From JAMXLL01 sp035279875 (lineage in GTDB: Bacteria > Desulfobacterota > Binatia > Binatales > Binataceae): 8,825 nucleotides of DNA. The stretch covers positions 1 to 8,825 of the forward strand of contig DATEGX010000304.1 in assembly GCA_035279875.1 (NCBI GenBank), in the 5' to 3' direction. The notes beneath the pieces are model-generated. The model was not told the DNA's origin and did not search any database. It saw only the letters and a program-made list of their open reading frames with translations. The translations under genes and the position numbers were made by a program. Of the stretch, positions 1 to 6,766 are shown in pieces. The first letter of the stretch is position 1. Every line of letters starts with the position of its first letter.

Positions 1-1156
1 CCAATGCGCGCTCCGCCACCACCTCGATCTCACCCGGCGTTCGCCGCAATATCCGCAGGGTCGGCAAGTCGTTCGCCGGATCGCCGCGCCGATAGAGCCG
101 CAGCGTCGCTTCGAGTGCCGCGAGCGTTAACTTGTCGCAACGCAGCGCGCGCTTGAGCGGATTGGCCCGGAGCCGCTCCACCAAATCCCGCCGTCCTACT
201 ACAATCCCGGCCTGCGGACCGCCCAGCAGCTTATCGCCGGAAAACGTCACCAATGCCGCCCCCGCTGCGATTCGCTCGCGCACGATGGGTTCGCGCGGCA
301 AACCGTAAAGGCTCATATCGATCAGCGCGCCCGCGCCCAGGTCTTCCATTACGTCGATTCCGTGGGCGCGGCCGATCCCGGCCAGCTCCGCCAGACTGAC
401 CTCGGCGGTAAACCCGACTACCCGGTAATTCGACGGATGAACCTTCAGCAGCAGGGCGGTCTCGGGGCCGATCGCGCTTTCATAGTCGCGCGCATGAGTG
501 CGATTGGTGGTGCCGACTTCCTTGAGCCGCACGCCGCCGCGCGCCATCACGTCGGGTAAGCGAAAAGACCCGCCAATCTCGATCAGCTCGCCGCGCGAGA
601 CTATTACCTCGCGCCCTTCGGCGAGCGTGTTCAGCGCCAGCAGCACCGCCGCGGCATTGTTGTTTACGACCGTAGCCGCCTCGGCGCCGGTGAGAGCGCA
701 CAATTCCCGCTCGACCAGGTTGTCGCGTTCACCCCGGCCGCCGGTCAGCAGATCGTATTCGAGATTGACCGCCGACCGTGCTGCCATCGTCAGCGCCTCG
801 ATCGCGCTCTCGGCCAGCGCCGCACGCCCGAGGTTGGTGTGGAGCACCACGCCGGTGGCGTTGACAACGCCGCGCAGCGCGGGCTCGTCGGCTTCGGCTA
901 AGGCGTGCATCCGGCCGACGATCGTCGCCAGCATGAGCTTGCGGCTGGCCTCGCCGTCAGCCTCGCCAGAAGTCAGCCTGCCGCGCAGATCATTCTCGGC
1001 ACTGCGTGCCAGGGTTTTCAGGTAATCGCGGCCGAGGCCGCGCAGCAGTTCGTCGTTATCCGCCGCCCGCAGGCATTCGTCGATCGGCGGCAGCGCGCGC
1101 AGCACGCCGACGCTCGCAGGCTCGGCATGCATCCGCGGCTTGGGCGTTTGGGCCAT
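1..1156 (-). CDS. selA: L-seryl-tRNA(Sec) selenium transferase SelA, C-terminus cut by window edge
   Basis: SelA is a cytoplasmic PLP enzyme that converts seryl-tRNA(Sec) to selenocysteyl-tRNA(Sec) using selenophosphate. About 385 residues are visible (roughly 460 is usual), and the gene leaves the window at position 1, so the last domain is missing. Visible landmarks: the N-terminal region with PPIDECLR; NATGVVLHTNLGRA from N99; VVNNNAAAVLL at 163-173; the SRGELIEIGGSFRLPDV and EVGTTNRTHARDY blocks; and FSGDKLLGGPQAG, whose Lys309 (codon 232-230) is the PLP-binding lysine. These blocks match E. coli SelA closely. The ATG at 1156-1154 is preferred because it is the first Met after the upstream MFS stop and gives a normal N-terminus. 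It has no Shine-Dalgarno sequence, but TATAAT lies 7 nt upstream. The gene lies 45 bp downstream of the MFS gene on the same strand. selB, selC and selD are not in the window, and no gene here has an internal UGA. Confidence 0.96.
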   Translation of the reverse strand, partial: MAQTPKPRMHAEPASVGVLRALPPIDECLRAADNDELLRGLGRDYLKTLARSAENDLRGRLTSGEADGEASRKLMLATIVGRMHALAEADEPALRGVVNATGVVLHTNLGRAALAESAIEALTMAARSAVNLEYDLLTGGRGERDNLVERELCALTGAEAATVVNNNAAAVLLALNTLAEGREVIVSRGELIEIGGSFRLPDVMARGGVRLKEVGTTNRTHARDYESAIGPETALLLKVHPSNYRVVGFTAEVSLAELAGIGRAHGIDVMEDLGAGALIDMSLYGLPREPIVRERIAAGAALVTFSGDKLLGGPQAGIVVGRRDLVERLRANPLKRALRCDKLTLAALEATLRLYRRGDPANDLPTLRILRRTPGEIEVVAERAL

Positions 1157-1163
1157 CGCCGCG

Positions 1164-1169
1164 ATTATA
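1164..1169 (-). promoter_or_regulatory. Candidate -10 element for a leaderless selA transcript
   Basis: Read on the minus strand, the hexamer is a perfect TATAAT followed by the 7-nt discriminator CGCGGCG and then the selA ATG at 1156. Transcription starting about 7 nt after the -10 would begin at the A of the start codon, giving an mRNA without a 5' leader. No Shine-Dalgarno sequence is present. No -35 match is visible: the place expected at 17-nt spacing reads GCGCGC. TATAAT stands out in this GC-rich surrounding, but a chance match is possible. Confidence 0.4.
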
Positions 1170-1201
1170 GCGGGATTGCGGGTCTGGCGCGCGCATCCGC
1201 G

Positions 1202-2533
1202 TCAGTCCGCGACCGCGCGCGGCAGCGGCACCGCCTCGGTTTGCGCCACGGCAATCAAGCGCATTTGGGTGAATAGCAAGGCGGCGCATCCGAGCGAGAT
1301 CGCGCCGCAGATGACCACCGCGCTCTCTGGACTCAGACGTTCGCCGAGATAGCCGACCAGCAACGCGCCGAGTGGCGCCAATCCGATAAACGAAAGCGTG
1401 TAGATACTCATCACCCGCCCGCGCAGCTCATCGGAAACGAACAATTGCAGCAGGGTATTGGTGCTCGCCATGTGGTTGATAACCCCTGCGCCGATCAGCA
1501 TCTGGGCGAACAGCGAGAGTGCCATCGATTGCGAGGCCCCGAACACCATCACGGCCAGGGACCCGCAGAGCAGCCCAAAGGTCAGGTTATGCCTCAATCC
1601 GTCGGATGATCCGGAGCGCCAGGCCATCCAGACCGCGCCGATCACTGCGCCCACACCTTGCGCCGCCATCAGGAAACCGTAGCCGCGTGCGCCGCCATGC
1701 AGAATATCGCGCGCGAAGATCGGCACCAGCACGCTGTACTGGACGCCAAAGCCGCTGTTGAGCGCCACGATCAGCAGCAGGGTGCGGCTCGCGCGATGGG
1801 TCCAGATATAGCGCACGCCTTCGCCCAGGCGGGTCAGCATCTGGCCCCCGCCGAGGCGGATCACACGTCGCGGCAACTCCATTGCGAACAGGCTCCAAAT
1901 CACCGCGAGGAAGCTGACGCCGTTCAGGAAAAAGCACATCGCCGTGCCGGTCAGAGCGATCAGCACACCTGCGATCGCCGGTCCGATAGTGCGTGCGCCG
2001 TTGAAAATCATCGAGTTGAGCGCGATCGCGTTGGGCAGATCGTCGATCCCGACCATATCGACCACGAAGGCCTGCCGCGCCGGCATATCGAAGGAACTGA
2101 CCAGTCCGTTGAAGGCGGCCAGCACGATCACATATTCGACCCGCACTACACCGGTCCAGGTCAGCGCGGCGAGCGCGAATGCGCTCAGCATCAGCAAGGC
2201 TTGCGCACCGATTATCAGCCGGCGCCGGTCGACATGGTCGACCACCACCCCGGCGAACAGCGCGACAATCAGGATCGGGATGTAGCTCGCGAACGATACG
2301 ACCCCGAGCATGATCGAGGAGTTGGTGAGCTTCAGCACCAGCCACGACTGCGCCACCATTTGCATCCAGGTGCCGATCAGCGAGACTAATTGACCGCCGA
2401 AAAACAGCCGGAAATTGCGATGACGCATCGCGCGGAAGGCGGCCACCAATCCGCGAGGGGCGGAGGAGCGCTCCGCGTCGGCGCGCGGCTCTTCGCCGCC
2501 CGCCAGAGCAGGTTCCGTCGATGCTTCAGACAT
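1202..2533 (-). CDS. MFS transporter, MFS_3 / EntS-like exporter family
   Basis: This is a 443-residue inner-membrane protein of the major facilitator superfamily, in the branch that includes enterobactin exporter EntS and many putative drug or metabolite effluxers; the substrate cannot be told from sequence. A polar tail of about 35 residues precedes RNFRLFFGGQLVSLIGTWMQ, the typical first helix of this family. The cytoplasmic loop GVVVDHVDRRRLII (95-108) is motif A. NAIALNSMIFNGARTIGPA (168-186) is a family signature, and SDELRGRVMS (367-376) is the matching motif A of the second half. About 12 hydrophobic segments are seen. The start lacks a Shine-Dalgarno sequence; a weak -10-like TAGAAC lies 7 nt upstream, as for selA. 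It is probably the first gene of a unit with selA 45 bp downstream, and it is divergent from ribBX. A role in selenium or flavin transport would be speculation. Confidence 0.93.
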   Translation of the reverse strand: MSEASTEPALAGGEEPRADAERSSAPRGLVAAFRAMRHRNFRLFFGGQLVSLIGTWMQMVAQSWLVLKLTNSSIMLGVVSFASYIPILIVALFAGVVVDHVDRRRLIIGAQALLMLSAFALAALTWTGVVRVEYVIVLAAFNGLVSSFDMPARQAFVVDMVGIDDLPNAIALNSMIFNGARTIGPAIAGVLIALTGTAMCFFLNGVSFLAVIWSLFAMELPRRVIRLGGGQMLTRLGEGVRYIWTHRASRTLLLIVALNSGFGVQYSVLVPIFARDILHGGARGYGFLMAAQGVGAVIGAVWMAWRSGSSDGLRHNLTFGLLCGSLAVMVFGASQSMALSLFAQMLIGAGVINHMASTNTLLQLFVSDELRGRVMSIYTLSFIGLAPLGALLVGYLGERLSPESAVVICGAISLGCAALLFTQMRLIAVAQTEAVPLPRAVAD

Positions 2534-2599
2534 GGGGTGCGTTCTACTGTGCCAAACGAGCGGCCTCTACGCGAGCGCATCCGCCCCTTACGCGGCTGG

Positions 2600-2628
2600 T
2601 TCAGCTAAAGGCGCGTTTGGGCTACAAT
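2600..2628 (+). promoter_or_regulatory. Candidate promoter for ribBX in the divergent intergenic region
   Basis: TACAAT at 2623-2628 matches five of six bases of the -10 consensus, with TTCAGC at 2600-2605 as a poor -35 (three of six) at 17-nt spacing. A start near 2635 would give a leader of roughly 67 nt before the ATG at 2702 and would exclude the earlier ATG at 2630. The leader contains CCCGG (2654-2658) and CCGGG (2668-2672), which can pair. The rest of 2534-2701 holds no gene, and I could not find the conserved blocks of an FMN riboswitch there. Confidence 0.4.
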
Positions 2629-2689
2629 CATGTCAGTCAAGACAGGCCAAAATCCCGGGGAGTCGCGCCGGGCGATTCGGATTGCCGGC

Positions 2690-2695
2690 GGAAAG
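2690..2695 (+). promoter_or_regulatory. Ribosome binding site deciding the ribBX start
   Basis: GGAAAG lies 6 nt upstream of the ATG at 2702. The alternative in-frame ATG at 2630 has no such site and sits 1 nt after the candidate -10 hexamer, so it would lie upstream of the predicted transcription start. This favours the 390-residue product. Confidence 0.5.
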
Positions 2696-2701
2696 CAACT
2701 T

Positions 2702-3874
2702 ATGTTCGGCGAAATCACACCGCGAGCCCAGACGCCGCAAGCCCCCTTCATCTCGATCGAGGAGGCTCTCGAGGAAACCCGCCGCGGCCGCATGATCATC
2801 CTGATGGATGACGAGAACCGCGAGAACGAGGGCGACCTCTGCATGGCCGCCGAAAAGGCCACGCCAGAAGCGATCAACTTCATGGCCCGCTATGGACGTG
2901 GCCTGATCTGCCTGCCGATGGCGGCCGAGCGTATCGACCAGCTTGGACTCAGCATGATGGTCGGCGACAACCAGGCGCCGCTCGGCACGGCATTTACCGT
3001 GCCAATCACGGCGCGCCGTGCGGCAGGTTCAGGGGTCTCGGCCCAGGATCGTGCGACCACTATCCTGCATGCGGTACGGGAGGACGCGACCGGCGCCGAA
3101 TTCATCACCCCGGGATACGTCTATCCACTGCGCGCGCGCGACGGTGGCGTGCTGGTGCGCACGGGCCAAACCGAGGGCGCGGTCGACCTGGCGCGGCTGG
3201 CGGGACTGAAACCTGCGGGCGTTATCTGCGAAATTCTGAAAGACGACGGCACCATGGCGCGGCGCGACGACCTGGTCGAATTCTCGCGCGTGCATGGGTT
3301 CAAGATCGTCACCGTGGCCGACATTATCGAGTACCGCCTGCGCCACGAAACCATGATTCAGCGGATCGCGGAGGCGCGGCTGCCCACCGCCTTCGGCGAG
3401 TTCCGTGCATGCGTCTATCGCAACCGGGTCGACCAGAGCGAGCATCTGGTGCTCGTAATGGGCGATATCAGTCCGGAGAGGCCGGCTCTCGTGCGGGCCC
3501 ATCGCGAATACCTGCCGGGCGACGTCTTCGGCTATACCAAGCGCAATACACGCGGATTGCTTCAGGCGGCGATGCAGCAGATCTCCGAAAGCGGGCAGGG
3601 AGTTATCCTCTACCTGAAGCGCGAATCCGAGGCGATCGCCAGCGATATCAAGTCGCGCCGAGTGATGAATCGCGCGAGCACCCGGCTCAACGCCCCGGAG
3701 GCGGATTTCCGCGATTACGGCATCGGCGCGCAGATCCTGCGCGACGTCGGTGTACGCAAGATGGTGCTGCTGACCGACAAGCCACCGCGACTCGCGAATC
3801 TGCCGGGTTATGGGCTCGAGATCGTCGACCATGCGCCACTTTCGACCAATGGTGAGGCGCCGCTCGATAATTGA
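2702..3874 (+). CDS. ribBX: RibBX: DHBP synthase fused to a degenerate GTP cyclohydrolase II domain
   Basis: The N-terminal domain (about residues 16-212) is 3,4-dihydroxy-2-butanone-4-phosphate synthase, which turns ribulose 5-phosphate into the four-carbon precursor of riboflavin. It shows FISIEEAL, MDDENRENEGDL (35-46), SGVSAQDRATT and the block ending DDGTMAR. The C-terminal domain (about 225-390) aligns with GTP cyclohydrolase II: EHLVLVMGDI, then HREYLPGDVFG, then RDYGIGAQILRDVGVRK (337-353). The zinc cysteines are gone: the usual HSECLTGD reads HREYLPGD (Tyr270), and RCDCG reads KRNTRG (Arg281, Thr283). The catalytic RQEGRGIGL reads KRESEAIAS (306-314). This is the pattern of RibBX proteins, described in Shewanella and other Proteobacteria, whose second domain lacks GTP cyclohydrolase II activity. 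The RibB half has PGY and GQTE where E. coli has PGH and GHTE. An upstream ATG at 2630 would add 24 residues with no domain content. A separate ribA is expected elsewhere. Confidence 0.9.
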   Translation: MFGEITPRAQTPQAPFISIEEALEETRRGRMIILMDDENRENEGDLCMAAEKATPEAINFMARYGRGLICLPMAAERIDQLGLSMMVGDNQAPLGTAFTVPITARRAAGSGVSAQDRATTILHAVREDATGAEFITPGYVYPLRARDGGVLVRTGQTEGAVDLARLAGLKPAGVICEILKDDGTMARRDDLVEFSRVHGFKIVTVADIIEYRLRHETMIQRIAEARLPTAFGEFRACVYRNRVDQSEHLVLVMGDISPERPALVRAHREYLPGDVFGYTKRNTRGLLQAAMQQISESGQGVILYLKRESEAIASDIKSRRVMNRASTRLNAPEADFRDYGIGAQILRDVGVRKMVLLTDKPPRLANLPGYGLEIVDHAPLSTNGEAPLDN

Positions 3875-3909
3875 GCATTTCCGGCCGGCTCAAACGGGGT
3901 TCTTTTTCT
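3871..3909 (+). terminator. Possible intrinsic terminator overlapping the ribBX stop codon
   Basis: TTGAGC (3871-3876) pairs with GCTCAA (3888-3893) around an 11-nt loop that contains a self-complementary CCGG pair. A T-rich stretch, TTCTTTTTCT, follows at 3900-3909, six bases after the stem. The stem is short and the gap to the T-run longer than usual, so termination may be weak or partial, allowing read-through into dsbD. Confidence 0.35.
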
Positions 3910-3962
3910 GGCGGGAGCGGCGAGATTACCCCTCAGCCTCAAGTGAACGCGGAATACCAGCC

Positions 3963-5747
3963 ATGACGGTCGGAGCTTCGCCCCGGCGGCGTTTGACCAA
4001 GGCGTTGACGCTGGCTCTGGTGGCTCTGTGGCTGGCGGTGGCTTGGGGATCCGCGCGGAGTCTTGCGGCCGGCCAGCCGAACGTCGTTACGATCGAGTCG
4101 ACCCAGCTTTCACGGCCGCTGACTGCCGGCCAGCCCAGCACGCTTTACGTACAGGCGTCGATCGCACCCGGGTGGCACATCAATTCCGACCGGCCGCGCG
4201 AGCAATACTACATTCCGACCCGCGTCAGTCTCAGCGGACCGGCCGAGATCCGGACCGGTGCGGTCATCTACCCGGCGGCCGAACAATTGTCGCTTAAGTT
4301 CTCGCCCGGGGACAAACTCGCGGTCTTCAGCGGCCGCGTCGAGTTCAAAATTCCCCTCGACGTGAGCGGCAACTTTCGCCTGAACTCCGCCTCGGACGCG
4401 GTTGTTCGAATCGACTACCAGGCCTGCAATGACCAGCAATGCCTGCGGCCCACCTCGGTCTCGCAAAGGCTCGATATCGCTGGTATCGGGAAAAGCACCC
4501 GCACTTCGCTCGCCGCCGGCCCTGATCCTTCCGGACTGAGCGGAGGACAGGCCGCGATCGCCGATATATTCGCGCGCCGAGGCTATTTGCTCGGATTTCT
4601 ACTGGTTTTGCTAGGCGGACTCGCGCTCAACCTGACGCCGTGCGTCTATCCACTGATCGGCGTGACGATCGCCTATTTCGGTTATGAAGGCGGCGGTCCG
4701 CGCAAGGTCGTCGGTCTGGCGATCGTCTATGTGCTGGGAATCGCGCTGATGTTTTCCGCCGTGGGCGTCGCGGTTGCGCTGTCTGGGGGGCTGTTCGGCG
4801 CGGCGCTCCAGAATCCCTATGTACTGGGCGCGATCGCGGCGATGCTGCTGGCACTCGCCGCCTCGAGTTTCGGTTTATTTTCGCTGCAACCGCCGCAATG
4901 GCTGATGCGGCACGCTGGCGCCGCCCGTCCGGGGTTCGCGGGCGCGTTGCTGATGGGCTTGGGTATGGGCGTGGTTGCGGCCCCGTGTATCGGGCCGATT
5001 GTGCTGGGGCTTCTGCTGATGGTGCAGCGAAGCGGGAGCGCGCTGTTCGGCTTCAGCCTGTTCTTTACGCTCGCGATTGGGCTGGGACTGCCCTATATCG
5101 GGTTGGCGCTGGCCGCGGGCAGTATCCGGCAATTGCCGCGATCGGGCGAGTGGCTAACGTGGATTGAGCAGCTCTTCGGCTTCGTCCTGGTGGGTCTGGC
5201 GCTCTATTTTCTCGACCCGGTGGTGCCAGGCCGGCTGATGACCCGAATCCTGCCCTATTATGCGATTGCGGTCGGGATTTATCTCGGGTTCGTGTCGCCG
5301 GTCGGAAGAAATTGGCGACCTTTTTTCGTATTCCGTTCGCTGGTCGGGGCCGGCTCGCTGATCGCCTTGGTTTACCTGCTGATCGGAACCCGTATGCCGC
5401 ATACTCAACTAACCTTCCAGCCTTTCACTTCGACCCTGCTCGAAAGCGCGCGGTCACAAGGCAAGCCGGTGGTAGTGGATTTCAGCGCGGACTGGTGCGT
5501 GCCATGCCGCGAGATGGAGCATACGACCTTTGCCGATCCGTCGGTCGTGCGCCAGGCGAACGACTTCCTGCGTCTCAAGGCGAACTTGACGGCGTCGAAT
5601 CCTCGCAATAGCGCCCTGATGAAGCAATTCAATATCGAGGGCGTGCCGACCACGGTGTTTATCGATTCGAACGGCAAGGTGCGGCTGACGCGGGCGGGCT
5701 ATATCGGCCCGGGCGAATTCCTCAAGTATCTGCAGATGGTCGATTGA
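3963..5747 (+). CDS. dsbD: Thiol:disulfide interchange protein DsbD, full length
   Basis: DsbD carries electrons from cytoplasmic thioredoxin across the inner membrane to periplasmic partners such as DsbC and the cytochrome c maturation system. The 594 residues (E. coli DsbD is about 570) show all three parts. A signal peptide (charged MTVGASPRRR, then a hydrophobic stretch, cleavage likely after SLAA at 33-36) leads into the periplasmic immunoglobulin-like domain, with redox cysteines Cys155 and Cys160 in YQACNDQQCLRP. A membrane domain of about eight helices (roughly 208-475) follows, with Cys227 in NLTPCVYPL and Cys342 in AAPCIGPIV. The periplasmic thioredoxin domain has WCVPCREME (Cys512, Cys515) and the cis-proline of GVPTT (Pro562). 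An ATG at 3810 is in frame but lies inside ribBX and would put 51 residues before the signal peptide, so 3963 is chosen. The ribosome site is weak (GGA at 3951-3953). The gene follows ribBX by 88 bp. Confidence 0.96.
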   Translation: MTVGASPRRRLTKALTLALVALWLAVAWGSARSLAAGQPNVVTIESTQLSRPLTAGQPSTLYVQASIAPGWHINSDRPREQYYIPTRVSLSGPAEIRTGAVIYPAAEQLSLKFSPGDKLAVFSGRVEFKIPLDVSGNFRLNSASDAVVRIDYQACNDQQCLRPTSVSQRLDIAGIGKSTRTSLAAGPDPSGLSGGQAAIADIFARRGYLLGFLLVLLGGLALNLTPCVYPLIGVTIAYFGYEGGGPRKVVGLAIVYVLGIALMFSAVGVAVALSGGLFGAALQNPYVLGAIAAMLLALAASSFGLFSLQPPQWLMRHAGAARPGFAGALLMGLGMGVVAAPCIGPIVLGLLLMVQRSGSALFGFSLFFTLAIGLGLPYIGLALAAGSIRQLPRSGEWLTWIEQLFGFVLVGLALYFLDPVVPGRLMTRILPYYAIAVGIYLGFVSPVGRNWRPFFVFRSLVGAGSLIALVYLLIGTRMPHTQLTFQPFTSTLLESARSQGKPVVVDFSADWCVPCREMEHTTFADPSVVRQANDFLRLKANLTASNPRNSALMKQFNIEGVPTTVFIDSNGKVRLTRAGYIGPGEFLKYLQMVD

Positions 5748-5780
5748 TCGATGATTCATGGCGAATCCGGGCGGTTTCCT

Positions 5781-5809
5781 TTCGCTTTGCGCCAGCCTTT
5801 TGTTATGCT
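5781..5809 (+). promoter_or_regulatory. Candidate promoter for the HDO-family gene
   Basis: TATGCT at 5804-5809 is preceded by TGT, giving an extended -10 of the TGn type. TTCGCT at 5781-5786 is a weak -35 (three of six) at 17-nt spacing. The predicted start near 5816 leaves a leader of about 80 nt. The rest of 5748-5894 shows no gene. GGGAAG (5882-5887) is a good ribosome site for the ATG at 5895. Confidence 0.4.
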
Positions 5810-5894
5810 CTCACGGCTTTAGTGCGCGATTGTGCGACTGTTGTAGGCCGCGCGCCGCAAAGCGATTATCGGGCAAAATCAGGGAAGCGGAATT

Positions 5895-6596
5895 ATGAGC
5901 AAGACGAGCGTAAACGAAAATTTCGTGCGCGATTTGTTCAAAATGGTCGGTGAGAATCGTTCCTTCGGGCGTCATCCGCTATGGCACAAGATTGCCGAAG
6001 GGAAGGTCCCGCGCGACAAAATGAAGATCTTCGCGGCGCAATTCTTCCTGCAAGTACGCGAATTTCCGCGGGCCATAAGCGCGTTGCATTCGCGCTGCTA
6101 TGATTCGCTAGAGCGGCTGAAACTCGCCGAAAGCCTCTATGAGGAGGAAACAGGCAAAATCTCGGGTTCCGAGCCGCATCCAGAGCTTTTCATTCGCTTT
6201 GGCACCGGCCTCGGTATGAAGCGCGAGGAGATGACCGAGGCCAAGCCGCTAGCCTCAACCGCGGCATTGATCGACTGGTTCGAACTGTCGACCAAGGATC
6301 GCTCATTTGCCGAGGGTATCGCCGCGATCAACGTCGCCGCTGAGGGCCAGGTCCCAGGAAATTTCGCCCCCTTTGCGCGAGCGCTCGAGACGAAGTACGG
6401 GCTCAACAAGGACCAGGTCGCATTCTTCGATATTCACGAGATCGCCGACCGCGACCACAGCGACGTCGGCGACCATGTGCTCAGCCACGCCCACATGACC
6501 GAAGAAGAACAGGCTAAAGTCCGCGCCGCCGCCCAGCGTTCTGTTGAATTGTGGTGGCAGTTCTTCGACGGTATGGAGCGGGCCGTCAGCGCTTAG
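5895..6596 (+). CDS. Heme-oxygenase-like diiron oxidase (HDO / CADD-like / 'iron-containing redox enzyme')
   Basis: This 233-residue all-helical soluble protein belongs to the TenA/PqqC/CADD fold group. Residues that look like a diiron ligand set: Glu84 or Glu85 in LYEEETGK, His95 in SEPHPELF, Glu150 in NVAAEGQ, and His181, Asp185 and His188 in DIHEIADRDHSD. The H-x3-D-x2-H ending and the intervals of about 10 and 31 residues match those I recall for HDO enzymes such as SznF. Known relatives oxidise fatty acids (UndA), guanidines (SznF) or their own residues to make p-aminobenzoate (CADD). TenA thiaminase is unlikely because the only cysteine is Cys68; PqqC is unlikely because no pqq gene is near. 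No signal peptide or membrane helix is seen. It has its own candidate promoter and a good ribosome site, and sits between dsbD and gyrB without an obvious pathway partner. Substrate unknown; fold assignment firm, oxidase role inferred. Confidence 0.82.
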   Translation: MSKTSVNENFVRDLFKMVGENRSFGRHPLWHKIAEGKVPRDKMKIFAAQFFLQVREFPRAISALHSRCYDSLERLKLAESLYEEETGKISGSEPHPELFIRFGTGLGMKREEMTEAKPLASTAALIDWFELSTKDRSFAEGIAAINVAAEGQVPGNFAPFARALETKYGLNKDQVAFFDIHEIADRDHSDVGDHVLSHAHMTEEEQAKVRAAAQRSVELWWQFFDGMERAVSA

Positions 6597-6633
6597 CCGT
6601 TCGATTAGCCCGGATTCCGGTTTACAGACTCGA

Positions 6634-6650
6634 CTTCGCGAATCGCGAAG
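6634..6650. repeat. Perfect inverted repeat, 7-bp stem, 3-nt loop
   Basis: CTTCGCG, loop AAT, CGCGAAG. It begins 38 nt after the HDO stop codon. No T-run follows on the plus strand, so it is not a classical intrinsic terminator; it could protect the 3' end of the mRNA or bind a protein. Confidence 0.6.
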
Positions 6651-6708
6651 GTAGCTGTCCCTGCGTCTTCGGATTTTGCGCGAGACGACGTTTTATCGAA
6701 AACCAATA

Positions 6709-6728
6709 CCAACTTCCTCTGAAGTTGG
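6709..6728. repeat. Perfect inverted repeat, 8-bp stem, 4-nt loop
   Basis: CCAACTTC, loop CTCT, GAAGTTGG. There is no T-run after it on the plus strand. On the minus strand a mildly T-rich stretch (TATTGGTTTTCG) follows, but no minus-strand gene is nearby to need a terminator. Confidence 0.6.
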
Positions 6729-6751
6729 CTCGGTTGCCCAGTTATCGATCG

Positions 6752-6766
6752 AATTATTCAGTAATT
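6752..6766 (+). repeat. Short AT-rich inverted repeat followed by a T-rich run
   Basis: AATTA, loop TTCAG, TAATT, immediately followed by TCTTTTGTTCT (6767-6777). The all-AT 5-bp stem is weak for an intrinsic terminator, though the T-rich run makes it the best-placed termination candidate in this gap. Confidence 0.3.

Noticed and set aside
1587..2389. Long open frames on both strands overlapping the MFS gene
   Set aside because: Their translations are rich in Arg, Ala, His and Gln without domain motifs, as expected for shadow frames of a GC-rich gene.
2534..2701. Possible FMN riboswitch upstream of the riboflavin gene
   Set aside because: GCCGGCGG at 2684-2691 faintly resembles one RFN block, but the other conserved blocks and the multi-stem layout are not recognisable in the available length.
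3029..3832. 267-codon minus-strand frame opposite ribBX
   Set aside because: It lies wholly antisense to a well-supported gene, has no recognisable motif and arises from codon bias.
3810..3962. Longer DsbD beginning inside ribBX
   Set aside because: The extra 51 residues precede a clear signal peptide and overlap the end of ribBX in another frame.
4068..4135. Exact 11-nt repeat GCCGGCCAGCC at 4068-4078 and 4125-4135 in dsbD
   Set aside because: Both copies encode an in-frame AGQP stretch 19 codons apart in GC-rich coding sequence; short and explained by coding.
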